A stretch of 64,000 nt of DNA from Methanosarcina flavescens (GTDB lineage: Archaea > Halobacteriota > Methanosarcinia > Methanosarcinales > Methanosarcinaceae), in contig NZ_CP032683.1 in assembly GCF_001304615.2 (NCBI RefSeq), positions 744,001 through 808,000 of the forward strand, given 5' to 3'. Of this stretch, positions 43,778 through 54,004 are shown in pieces. The position numbers and the translations under genes were made by a program. Numbering within the stretch: position 1 is the stretch's first letter; the number at the start of each line of letters is the position of its first letter. The notes beneath the pieces were generated by a model. It had not been told where the DNA came from. It did no database searches and saw nothing but the letters and a program-made list of their open reading frames with translations.

Positions 43778-45845
43778 CCGCCTGATAAATGAAAAAAGCC
43801 CTTATCTTCTCCAGCACGCCTATAATCCTGTGGATTGGTATCCATGGGGAGAAGAGGCTTTTGATAAAGCCAGAAAAGAAAATAAACCTATTTTTCTGTC
43901 AATTGGTTACTCCACCTGCCACTGGTGCCATGTGATGGCACATGAGTCTTTTGAGGACGAAGAAGTAGCAAGACTCATGAATAAGGCTTTTGTTTGCATA
44001 AAAGTAGACCGGGAAGAACGACCTGATATTGACAATGTCTATATGACAGTCTGCCAGATTATGTTAGGAAGAGGGGGCTGGCCGCTTAATATTATCATGA
44101 CTCCAAGCATGAAACCTTTTTTTGCCGGAACCTACATTCCTAAAAAGTCCCGTTTTAACCAGACAGGAATGCTTGAGCTCGTGCCCAGGATAGAGGAGAT
44201 CTGGAAAAGGCAAAATAAAGAAATACTTGATTCGGCTGAAAAAATCACGGCTTCTATCCAGAATATGATCACAGAGTCAGCGGGAGAGAGCATAGGGGAG
44301 ACTATAATAGAAGAAGCTTATGAAGAATTGTTGAATTCTTTTGATAATGAATATGGTGGTTTTCAGAGAGCCCCAAAGTTTCCTACACCACATAAAATAT
44401 TCTTTTTGCTCCGTTACTGGAAACGCAGCGGGAATCCCGAAGCTCTTCATATGGTCGAATACACCCTGGAAAACATGTACAAGGGAGGAATCCATGACCA
44501 CCTGGGTTCGGGTTTCCATCGTTACTCTACAGATAATATGTGGATTGTTCCTCACTTTGAAAAGATGCTGTACGACCAGGCTCTTATTGCGACCGCATAT
44601 ATAGAAGCCTATCAGGCTACCGGAAAGAATCTATATAGAGAAGCAGCAGAGGGAGTTCTCGACTATGTGCTAAGAGATCTTACATCTCCAGAAGGTGGAT
44701 TCTACTGTGGAGAAGATGCCGACGTAGATGGAGAGGAAGGAAAGTATTATCTCTGGAATTTAGAGGAAATCAGTAGTGTGCTTAGTCCTGAAGAATCCGA
44801 GCTGATTACACAGGTGTTCAATCTCAGCCCAGAAGGTAATTTTGAAGAGGAAATAAGAGGTAAAAAGACAGGAACCAATATTCATTATTTGTCCCGCTCC
44901 CCGGAAACTATTGCTGCCGAGATGGGAGTTCCCTCAGACGAGATTAAGAATCGGATAGAAGTAGCTAAAGAAAAACTCCTTGAAGCCCGGAACAAACGTA
45001 AAAGACCTGCAAAAGATGACAAAATTCTCACAGATTGGACTGGACTTATGATTACAGCTTTTGCAAACGGTTTCCAGGTCTTTGGGGAAGAGAAGTATCT
45101 GAAAGCTGCCACAAATGCTGCGGATTTTATACTCAGCAGGCTCTACAGTCCCGATAAACGACTGCTTCACCGATATAGGGAAGGAGAAACTGGAATTCTC
45201 GGGACTGCTGATGACTACGCATTTCTGATTAATGGACTTCTGGATCTTTACGAGGCAGGATTCGAACTTCGCTATCTTAAAGCAGCCCTTTGCCTTAATA
45301 AGGAATTCCTTGAACATTTCTGGGATCCTGTTCAGGGTGGGTTCTTCTTTACCGCAGACGATAGTGAATCACTTATTTTCAGGAAAAAAGAATTTGCTGA
45401 TGCAGCCATACCATCAGGTAACTCCATTGAGATGCTGAACCTTCTTCGACTTGCGAGAGTGACTGCAGATCCTGAGTTAGAAGATAGAGCTCAGGAGCTG
45501 GAACGTGCGTTTTCAAAACTCATAAGGAAAATGCCATCAGGGTACACCCAGTTTTTATCAGCGTTTGATTTTGGTCTGGGCCCTACATATCAGGTGGTAA
45601 TTGCAGGAAAGCGTGAGTCTGCGGACACGAAACGTATACTCGAAGAACTCAGGGCTTATTTTATCCCCAATAAAGTGCTGGTTTTCAGACCTGAAGGAAA
45701 AGATCCTGAGATTACAAATCTGGCAACGTATACGAAAGACCAGATTCCTATAGAGGGAAAAGCCACTGCATACGTCTGCCAGAATTATGAATGTCAGCAT
45801 CCTACTACTGAGGTCAATGAGATGTTAAAAATGTTAAATGTATGA
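43671..45845 (+). CDS. YyaL/SPATA20-type thioredoxin-domain protein (DUF255)
   Basis: A large protein with an N-terminal thioredoxin-like DUF255 domain ([20 protein letters not shown], then [14 protein letters not shown] with a CxxC) and an (alpha/alpha)6-barrel glycosidase-like domain over the remaining 550 residues. Function unproven; the family is conserved from archaea to mammals. The frame is open from GTG 43671, but the conserved protein begins at about 43776. A CTG at 43752 has a strong GGAGGG ribosome site six bases upstream and may be the real start (protein of about 697 residues). Confidence 0.88.
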   Translation: MQGKPKFLTTESSLAGRRNLRKAGGILLGKEYRKPNRLINEKSPYLLQHAYNPVDWYPWGEEAFDKARKENKPIFLSIGYSTCHWCHVMAHESFEDEEVARLMNKAFVCIKVDREERPDIDNVYMTVCQIMLGRGGWPLNIIMTPSMKPFFAGTYIPKKSRFNQTGMLELVPRIEEIWKRQNKEILDSAEKITASIQNMITESAGESIGETIIEEAYEELLNSFDNEYGGFQRAPKFPTPHKIFFLLRYWKRSGNPEALHMVEYTLENMYKGGIHDHLGSGFHRYSTDNMWIVPHFEKMLYDQALIATAYIEAYQATGKNLYREAAEGVLDYVLRDLTSPEGGFYCGEDADVDGEEGKYYLWNLEEISSVLSPEESELITQVFNLSPEGNFEEEIRGKKTGTNIHYLSRSPETIAAEMGVPSDEIKNRIEVAKEKLLEARNKRKRPAKDDKILTDWTGLMITAFANGFQVFGEEKYLKAATNAADFILSRLYSPDKRLLHRYREGETGILGTADDYAFLINGLLDLYEAGFELRYLKAALCLNKEFLEHFWDPVQGGFFFTADDSESLIFRKKEFADAAIPSGNSIEMLNLLRLARVTADPELEDRAQELERAFSKLIRKMPSGYTQFLSAFDFGLGPTYQVVIAGKRESADTKRILEELRAYFIPNKVLVFRPEGKDPEITNLATYTKDQIPIEGKATAYVCQNYECQHPTTEVNEMLKMLNV

Positions 45846-45906
45846 ATGAAGTATAATTGAGGTTACCGTCAATTAACTATTAAATATTAAAATGGAGGCA
45901 TGGAAA

Positions 45907-46137
45907 ATGAAAGAATACACACTTGAAGAACTTGCAGAATACAACGGCAAAAACGGCAAGATGTATATTGCCTATCAAGGCCAAGTCTATGATGTTTCAG
46001 ACAGTTATCTATGGGAGGATGGCATCCACCAGGGACTGCATGATTCAGGAAGGGACCTTACTGAAGAAATGGATGAGGCGCCTCATGGGCCTGAAATATT
46101 TAAGGATTTTCCTGTTATAGGAACTTTGAAAGAGTGA
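45907..46137 (+). CDS. cytochrome b5-like heme/steroid-binding protein
   Basis: A 76-residue cytochrome b5-fold protein. It begins with the family pattern KEYTLEELAEYNGKNGK and IAYQGQVYDVSDS, followed by HQGLHDSGRDLTEEMDEAPHG. Typical cytochrome b5 has two heme His residues; here several His are available but the normal HPGG is absent, so it may be a non-heme member. Soluble, no membrane anchor. Start ATG 45907 has GGAGG upstream; five earlier in-frame codons from 45892 are unlikely to be translated. Confidence 0.85.
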   Translation: MKEYTLEELAEYNGKNGKMYIAYQGQVYDVSDSYLWEDGIHQGLHDSGRDLTEEMDEAPHGPEIFKDFPVIGTLKE

Positions 46138-46405
46138 AGCCGGTCCGGTGTTAGGTAATTGAATTTGTTTCTGGCAGATGATCATAACAAACTAATCTAA
46201 AGAGTTATGAATTTTAAAATTTTTCTTAAAAACATTTTTTTATATTTTACCAAACTTTAGGGAACCCTGAAAAGATGGCACATTAAATTTCAGGGTTTGA
46301 GGAACCAAAAAAAGCCGCTGGTCCGGATACAATCACTAACATTGCTCTCAGATGTTTTCTCAGAGCTGCATTAAGTATAATTGATATAAATCCGTTTTGT
46401 TCTTT
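46138..46405. other. intergenic region with an inverted repeat
   Basis: A perfect 10-bp inverted repeat, AACCCTGAAA at 46263-46272 and TTTCAGGGTT at 46288-46297, lies between the cytochrome b5-like and kinase genes. It is bordered by GGAACC on the left and by a GAGGAACC on the right. It could end the upstream transcript. No gene is seen. Confidence 0.55.
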
Positions 46406-46954
46406 ATGTTAATAGGACTCACCGGTACACCGGGCACTGGAAAAACCTCAGTGAGCAGATTTCTTGAAAGAAAAAGGCACTGGAAAGTAATTCACCTTAA
46501 CGACCTCATCAAAGAGGAGCACCTTTACACCGAGATTGATAAGGAAAGGGACGCTGTCATTGCAGATATGGAACTTATCAGGCAGCGTCTTGCAGAGATT
46601 ATTAGTGGAAAGGAAAATGAGGTAATAATTCTTGAGAGCCATCTTGCTCATTACATTGCGGACACTGTAATTGTACTCAGGTTATATCCTCCTGAACTAA
46701 AAATGAGGTTGGAAACACGTGGCTATTCTGAAGAGAAAATAAAGGAGAATGTTGAGGCTGAAGCTCTCGATGTAATTCTGGTTGAAGCCTTTGAATGGTG
46801 TGAAGAAGTTTTTGAAATCAATACGACAGGTAAAAGCATTGAGGAAGCGGGACAGGATATAGAAAAAATCATAGAGCACATTTTAAACGGTAGTGAAGAA
46901 GAACTATTAGAGTATAGACCTGGATCAATTGACTGGATTGACTTCGCTACTTGA
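46406..46954 (+). CDS. AK6/Fap7-type adenylate kinase family protein
   Basis: A 182-residue P-loop kinase. Walker A is GTPGTGKTSV (about residues 6-15), with DLIKEEHLY and the AK6 pattern ESHLAHYI (about 76-83) and RLETRGYSEEKIKENVEAE as the lid/NMP region. Archaeal AK6/Fap7 homologues act in small-subunit rRNA maturation with ribosomal protein uS11 and also phosphorylate AMP. Start ATG 46406 is preferred over an in-frame TTG three codons earlier. It stands alone. Confidence 0.88.
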   Translation: MLIGLTGTPGTGKTSVSRFLERKRHWKVIHLNDLIKEEHLYTEIDKERDAVIADMELIRQRLAEIISGKENEVIILESHLAHYIADTVIVLRLYPPELKMRLETRGYSEEKIKENVEAEALDVILVEAFEWCEEVFEINTTGKSIEEAGQDIEKIIEHILNGSEEELLEYRPGSIDWIDFAT

Positions 46955-46974
46955 TTTTTCATTAATTGCCTTTT

Positions 46975-47113
46975 TGCTAAAACTTTTTCCTAAAAAGTTT
47001 TCGATAAAACTTTTCCCTAAAATCTTTTTGATAAAATTTCTTCCTAAAATCTTTTTGCTAAAATTTCTTCCTAAAAAGTTTTTGGTAAATCTTTTTCCTA
47101 AAAAGCTTTGCTT
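46975..47113. repeat. 27-bp hairpin-forming tandem repeats, five units
   Basis: Five imperfect copies of a 27-bp unit such as AAACTTTTTCCTAAAAAGTT plus seven bases. Each contains a self-complementary core (CTTTTT...AAAAAG). As the period is nine codons, an open frame with KLFPKKFSI-like units results by chance. The unit type is the same as at 3148-3230 and about 62088-62185. It lies between the AK6 gene and the Cys-rich gene, which point toward each other. Confidence 0.85.
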
Positions 47114-47184
47114 TAAAGAAAATTAGTAAGGGATATGGGGATCAGACCCCGGAAGATTAACACTTCCTTTTCCCTTAAAAGTGC

Positions 47185-47643
47185 TTAGCACCTGCAACTT
47201 TTGCATGCTGAACCAGTGGGGTTCTTTGCACAGATAAAAGTGCACTTTGAGCAGCTGTCGCAGTTGATATTAAACGTAACTGTTGCACAATCGGTTCTTC
47301 CATCTTTACCCTTTACACAGTATTTGAAACTGTCAGTACAAGCTTTAGTGCATTTTGCTGGCTTTGTGTAGCAGAATTTACCATTACTCTGAATACAGAT
47401 CTTACCGCCCAGTTTGGTATTAAAACATCCAGGTTTAGCAACTTTAAGGTTGCATCCTTTGTCATTCTTCAGCACGTTATTGCAGTAAGATTTAGATTTA
47501 CAGTTAAGTGTAAATTTATCATTTACTGCATCTGTTTTTACCTTACACTTGTAGCATGAGGAGCACGCGGCTGCTCCTGTCATAGACATGACAAAGAAGA
47601 CCAGCGTGATAACACAAATTGTCTTAAACATGGTTTTTCTCAT
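47185..47643 (-). CDS. secreted cysteine-rich protein
   Basis: A 152-residue protein with a clear signal peptide (MRKTMFKTICVITLVFFVMS, cleavage likely after TGAAA). The mature chain of about 125 residues contains 20 cysteines, including CSSCYKC at the start, CDSCSKCTFIC late and CKSCRC at the end, with conserved-looking NCKSKSYC and YCVKGKDGRTDC pieces. It probably folds with many disulfides or binds metals outside the cell. No family recognised. ATG 47643 has GGAGG eight bases upstream, better than the longer frame to 47685. Confidence 0.82.
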   Translation of the reverse strand: MRKTMFKTICVITLVFFVMSMTGAAACSSCYKCKVKTDAVNDKFTLNCKSKSYCNNVLKNDKGCNLKVAKPGCFNTKLGGKICIQSNGKFCYTKPAKCTKACTDSFKYCVKGKDGRTDCATVTFNINCDSCSKCTFICAKNPTGSACKSCRC

Positions 47644-48457
47644 AATATATCCTCCATAGTATGCACTCAACCATGAAAATTTCAAAGATATTGGTTTTTA
47701 AATCCGATTATCACTGGCAATGAAAATATATTCTTCCGGATTAAACCCCCCAATTTATCAGGGAGATATATTTTCATATGATTGAGTGGTAGTTCTACAA
47801 TATATTTCAACAAACAGTTTAAAATTAAACTGCTAGTTTTGAAATTTTATGCATCTTTAACTTTTCCAAAAATACAGTCACTTACCAATGTGCTGAGTTA
47901 CAATATCGATTGCAGCAGTTAACCTAGTATGTCAAATTTAGGTTAAAAGTTGAAACGTACTGTAACAAAACACATAGGAATTGATCCTACATTTGTATGA
48001 AAAAGTTTAAAGAATACACAAATAGAAATAGAACTTTCTTTTATAAGAAATTTTCTCTTTGATATAAGTCACACTGTTTACATCTGATACTTATCTAAAA
48101 AATTTAAATTGATGGTAGAAAAGTTTTTCATAAGTGGCTATATATAAATAATTACAGGATAGAGAATAAAAGGTTAGAAGGAAAGGAAACAAAATTGAAG
48201 GAAATGAAAAATTAGAGAAATAAAGTAAGTAAAAAGAGCTGAAAATCAGGAAAAAATAAAAAGTGTTGAAATTAAGGAAAAAAGAAGGCAAAGAAAGTTA
48301 AGAGTAAGGAAAGAATGAAAAAAGTAAAGAAAACTGTAAAGAAAAAATAAAGGTGAAGATTAGCTACATTGAGAGGGAGAAAAAGGCTGTAAACCTTTTT
48401 AGAGACTGATAAACAACGATAGGTCACCAAATGCAAAATCTTATATGCAGAGTACCT
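47644..48457. other. long AT-rich and purine-rich intergenic region
   Basis: About 800 bp with no supported gene. The part from about 48150 to 48365 is almost purely A and G on the plus strand (runs such as GAAGGAAATGAAAAATTAGA), like the tracts at 1-130 and 740-850. The rest is AT-rich. Confidence 0.5.
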
Positions 48458-48979
48458 TCATAGCGAGGAATTACTATCACTGGCAGAAACATTCCTCAAG
48501 CGAGTTACTCCGTCAATTTCCCTTATAACTTCCACAATAGGCTTTGGAACAAGGTGTTCCCATTTCTCCCCTGCAACCATCCGCCTCCGGATCTCCGTGC
48601 CTGAGTATCTCTCCCGGACATAAAGGGGGGATTCTTTTACGCAAAACCCGGCTTCCCGGAAGAGTTGAATAACAAGCGGATTGTTTGAGTACACTACTTG
48701 AAAATTTGGCGTTCGGGATGCAACGTGATGAACCCAGATAGAATTGTACCTGACATCTTCAATGGGGAGAACATAGTGCCGGATAGGGAGATTTTCAAGC
48801 GCATTGTACAGCATCAACACTCTTTCCCCTGCCGTAAAAGGATCAGTGGATTCGTGGCTTTTCTGGGCGCTTCCTATGCCTATGACCAGTTCGTCAACTT
48901 CTTCCGCAATCTGCTTAATTATAGCATGGTGCCCGAAATGATACGGTTGAAAACGTCCAATATAAAAAGCTCGCACCAT
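48458..48979 (-). CDS. nadM: nicotinamide-nucleotide adenylyltransferase
   Basis: A 173-residue archaeal NMN adenylyltransferase. The nucleotidyltransferase motif GRFQPYHFGHH (about residues 8-18) and the late YSGTEIRRRM (about 134-143, the ISSTxxR-equivalent) are present. It joins NMN and ATP to give NAD+. Start ATG 48979 (MVRAFYIGRF) is the family's normal N-terminus; nine codons upstream are open but not conserved. It follows fpoF by 75 bp on the same strand. Confidence 0.93.
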   Translation of the reverse strand: MVRAFYIGRFQPYHFGHHAIIKQIAEEVDELVIGIGSAQKSHESTDPFTAGERVLMLYNALENLPIRHYVLPIEDVRYNSIWVHHVASRTPNFQVVYSNNPLVIQLFREAGFCVKESPLYVRERYSGTEIRRRMVAGEKWEHLVPKPIVEVIREIDGVTRLRNVSASDSNSSL

Positions 48980-49054
48980 CCCGGATTCCAACCTCCTACC
49001 ATGCACTGACTATCTTTTCAATATATCAGAGTTTTAGACTACTTCGTTACGGAT

Positions 49055-50095
49055 TTAGACTACTTCGTTACGGATACCTGTCTCAAAGGTGAACTCCTTA
49101 CATACTTCCGCAAAATGTTCAGCATTGTTTTTGCGCTTCATATCAATAAGCTTTCCGACAAGTTCGAGACCTGGCTTGGGGTCTTCCATAATTTCCATCT
49201 CATCACGGACCATATCGAAGTATTTCTCTCCGATCTCTGTTCTTATGAAGACCGAGTTCCACCCATCTGGAGCTCCGACAGAACCTATTGAAATATCGGC
49301 AAAGACCGAAGTGTAGTCACAGCAGTGATGACAGGGATTCCGTGCATATTTGGCCACAACCTTGATAGGTACAGTGTGAACCTCGCCGTCACTGGTATAG
49401 ACCCAGAATTTACCTTTGGTGAACTCCATCTTCGTGACATCCTCGATCTTTACTTTCATGATCTCAGGAATTATCTTTCCAAGCATTACATCTTGATGAA
49501 AACTTTCCATACAGAGTAATCCAATAATAAGTACAATTTTTTCGCTTACGTTATCACGGATAAGTTTTGCAGAATGAGCCTGGCAGGGCACACCGACAAC
49601 AGCAATCCGGTCATATTTTTCGAAGGCTTCTCTGAGAGCTGCAACGACCGGGTCAGAGGTATACTTGGTCCCTCTTGTCCTCTCGACGTCTTCAGCACTT
49701 GTTAATAGAACTACTTCAGGTTCCCATTTCTCGTTTCGAGTAATTCCGACGGCGCAATCTATCTTATCCAGATTGAAAAGAGTTTTCAGGATGCCGCTGG
49801 CTACTCCTCCATCCTGGCTACCGGCACTGTCCTTAGATCTGGCGGCAAAAAACTTGCGTACATTTGCAAGCTCATTCTCAATGAAACCGTCTACTACCGG
49901 ACAGATTCTGCTGCAGATTAAACAACCTTCACAAACCAGATATCCAGCTCCTTTCTCATAAAGATTTAGATCATTCGGATCACGAATTTCTGCCGCCTTC
50001 TTTACAGTTACAGCCCCTATGGGACATACGGCCTCGCATGCCCCGCAGGCTGCGCATATGTCATGTTCAATGACTTCTGCAATCTTTGGTGGCAT
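49055..50095 (-). CDS. fpoF: F420H2 dehydrogenase subunit FpoF
   Basis: A 346-residue flavin and iron-sulfur protein that oxidises reduced coenzyme F420 and feeds electrons to the membrane Fpo complex. Two cluster motifs, CAACGACEAVCP (about residues 15-26) and CEGCLICSRICP (about 55-66), are followed by the FrhB-type domain with GVPCQAHSAKL and CHHCCDYTSVFADISIG. Length matches FpoF. In Methanosarcina fpoF lies apart from the fpo operon and next to mer, as here. Confidence 0.93.
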   Translation of the reverse strand: MPPKIAEVIEHDICAACGACEAVCPIGAVTVKKAAEIRDPNDLNLYEKGAGYLVCEGCLICSRICPVVDGFIENELANVRKFFAARSKDSAGSQDGGVASGILKTLFNLDKIDCAVGITRNEKWEPEVVLLTSAEDVERTRGTKYTSDPVVAALREAFEKYDRIAVVGVPCQAHSAKLIRDNVSEKIVLIIGLLCMESFHQDVMLGKIIPEIMKVKIEDVTKMEFTKGKFWVYTSDGEVHTVPIKVVAKYARNPCHHCCDYTSVFADISIGSVGAPDGWNSVFIRTEIGEKYFDMVRDEMEIMEDPKPGLELVGKLIDMKRKNNAEHFAEVCKEFTFETGIRNEVV

Positions 50096-50189
50096 TAGTT
50101 ACCTCCAGTGCATTAATTTGCTTGCCTTAAGGACAAATGTTTTTTAAAAACCAAAAAAATAAAAAAATATTGTGAAGGATGTAATAAAA

Positions 50190-51636
<1,447 letters not shown>

Positions 51637-52738
51637 TATAGTTCTTCTCTCAACTAATTACACTTTTAATTTGTGGATAAAATTTTTCTATCCAACTTTT
51701 TGCAAATGATATCGAACCCTCTATCCTGTTAAATTCATTTTTGATTATATTTCTCAAATGTTCTTTTGATTGAATAAATCTGACCGATACATCTCTTTTA
51801 ATTGTTTTCCATATTAACTCTACAGGATTCAAATCTGGTGAATAAGGTGGAAGAAACACAAGTTTAATTCCCAATTCTTTTGCTTTCATTTTTGTTTTAT
51901 CTGCTTTATGTGCTTTAAAATTATCAAGTATAAGTACTATGATTTTTCCTCTGTTCTCTTTCGCTATTTTTTCAAGAAACTCACATACACTTTCTGCCTT
52001 TGAACTTTCTTTAAAATCAATCAGATTATTCCCATTAATTGAGTAAAAGGCAAATACATTTGCCTTTATGTAATCTGTATTTTTTATCATTGAAGATTTT
52101 GTAAATGACCACAAACGCTGCGTATTTGCTTTTGTTTGTGGTGAGGATTCATCAAGGAAACCTATTACATATTTCTAATGTGAAAGAGGATACTTTGGAA
52201 CTGTTTCACTTAACTTTTTTTAAAATTTCTTCTGCATCTTTAGGTCTCCTGTAGTCGAGAATATAAGGTTTTGAATGATGCATTCCAAAGTTTTTCAGTA
52301 TAACTCCTATCCTTTTTAATGAGTACTCAACGCCATATTTTTCCTTTATTAGCTCTAATACTTCTCTGGTAGTCCAGAAATCTTTCTTTTTCAACAAACT
52401 CTTTAATTCTATCATTTGTTCGTCAGTAAGCTTAGGCTTTCTTCCTCCACCAAATTGTGGCATCAAGGCGGCATAGCCGCCTTTATTCCAATAATCTTGC
52501 CAATAATAGCCACATTTCTTAGTTACCCCAACTTTGATGGCAGCTTCTTCAACAGAATCTCCTAAATACCTAAATTTGATAAAATAAAGCCTTTTTAGAA
52601 CGCGAGAGTTATTTTCATGTTTGATCAAGGAGTTAACCTCATCAAGACTTAACTTCTGATCAATAGCAATTTGTTCCTTCCCCACCATAAAAGGATAATA
52701 TGAGTTAATGTGTGTAATACCTTACGTCAAGGACTATA
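51637..52738. mobile_element. IS630-family insertion element, about 1.1 kb
   Basis: The transposase frame on the minus strand is enclosed by imperfect inverted repeats of about 27 bp. The left end begins TATAGTTCTTCTCTC at 51637 and the right end, read inward, begins TATAGTCCTTGACGT at 52738. 17 or so of 27 positions agree, including a shared ATTACAC. Both ends start with TA, the expected target duplication for IS630/Tc1-type elements. The transposase is split (see next entry), so this copy may be inactive unless recoding occurs. Confidence 0.75.
51650..52688 (-). pseudogene. IS630 transposase, frame interrupted twice
   Basis: The N-terminal part (52688-52206) has the helix-turn-helix region (SVEEAAIKVGVTKKCGYYWQ) and ends at TGA just after a run of seven A. 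The DDE part (about 52205-51650) follows in another frame: FLDES, LILDNFKAH and PPYSPDLNPVELIWK give the D-D-E triad. Removing one A from the run at 52215-52221 would join the frames, giving ILKKLSETVPKYPLSH, but a TAG then lies in frame just before KYVIGFLDES. So a homopolymer shift plus an amber break the gene, unless both are recoded (pyrrolysine at TAG). Confidence 0.82.
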
Positions 52739-53781
52739 AAACATTCAGTTCTTGCTTTATCTCAGGTGGGATATTTATATAAAAAGTTATGAAGGACATT
52801 TATATAAAAATCTTGATCTCTGATCAGCATAAGTGTTTGTTTTTCTGGCGGAGACAGTGAAGAAAACAAATCAACAAACTAGCATCAAAAATCAATATCA
52901 AAACAAGAATCAAATTACTAAGAAGTTTGGAAAGATAAATTTACCGTAGCTGATTGTACAACCTCAATTCCCAAGGGCATGCTCAAAAATATCCTTATTA
53001 TCAAGCGATACCTTTCTGAATTTTAATCGACTCTTTCATAAATTAAGTGACAAAATATTTTGCTGAGAATTCCACTCAAAAGGTCGAATTGTCCAGCAAT
53101 TAACTGCCTTTTTACTCTGTAAAGCTCCCCATTAAATTTTTGGAAATATACAATTGTCTAAAGGTAGGATAAACTCCGATTCAGAGACTCCAGGATAATG
53201 CCCAGAGCATTTATTTTTGTGGGCAGCACGTCTACCAGATGCGTTTTTAAATTAAGTAGTACAATTATAAGTTTACATTTAATAATCGTTCTGGATCTTT
53301 TTTTAGACAATCTGAACATATCGATTGTATTTTTTCTTTTGAATAAAAACCTACACCTTATGGAGTTGACAATGTAGTTGATTTGAGATCTATTGTGAAA
53401 ATTTAATTTATTATTATCTTAAACATTATAGAACACCAAAATAACGACATACTGTTAAAACTTATTTTATAAAGTGCCAAAAACATTTTATAATAGGACT
53501 GCATAAGCCTGTGTGTCAACTCAGGAATTCGACAACGCTGAATGACAGCTTTTTAAAAGTAGAGTTGACCTGTGGCAAAAGACCATTATAAGTAAACAGA
53601 AAGTATTGACCAGAAGGATGCTGTCCTGTGGTCAGTAGCAAGTTTTGATTTGTAATCCAAAACTTCTAGTTTCCAGCCACCTCCAGTGACTAATCCCTAT
53701 AAGTGATTGGAGAGTGGAGACTCTGTGTGCAGCGTGTATGCCCCATTAAATCAAAAGAACCGAATTGGATAGGTTCGAAAA

Positions 53782-53799
53782 TATTACGCAGACGTAATA
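53782..53799. promoter_or_regulatory. palindrome TATTACG-N4-CGTAATA, first copy
   Basis: A perfect inverted repeat with 7-bp arms TATTACG and CGTAATA around CAGA. It lies about 206 bp before the beta-helix gene start and is exactly 110 bp from an identical-arm copy. It looks like a dimeric regulator's operator. Confidence 0.65.
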
Positions 53800-53891
53800 G
53801 GAATTATACCAGTATAGAGCCGACCTGATCAGGGAATTCTGTTAAAGAATTCGAAAATCCCTACCTGATTAGATTAGTTCGGAAAAGTAAG

Positions 53892-53909
53892 TATTACGAG
53901 TACGTAATA
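53892..53909. promoter_or_regulatory. palindrome TATTACG-N4-CGTAATA, second copy
   Basis: The same 7-bp arms as the first copy, here around AGTA, about 95 bp before the beta-helix start. Identical arms with different centres argue for a binding site rather than chance. Confidence 0.65.
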
Positions 53910-54004
53910 TGGAATTTTTAAAGATAATTGGGAAGAAAGTACCTTACTGTATGTATTTTAATTTCACTTAAATCCCTATAAAAATCCAACCCAAAGGTGA
54001 TACG

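Larger units (their letters stand above)
52739..54004. other. 1.27-kb non-coding region with palindromes
   Basis: No supported gene. Between 53640 and 53760 there are hairpins, for instance AAGTTTTG/CAAAACTT at about 53640-53668. Two identical palindromes at 53782 and 53892 are listed separately. Repeated GAATTCGAAAATCCCT-like stretches and a CCTGATCAGG sequence lie between them. Confidence 0.5.

Noticed and set aside
46929-47126. Open frame with KLFPKKFSI-like repeats
   Set aside because: Same cause: the five-unit 27-bp array, starting inside the kinase gene's end.
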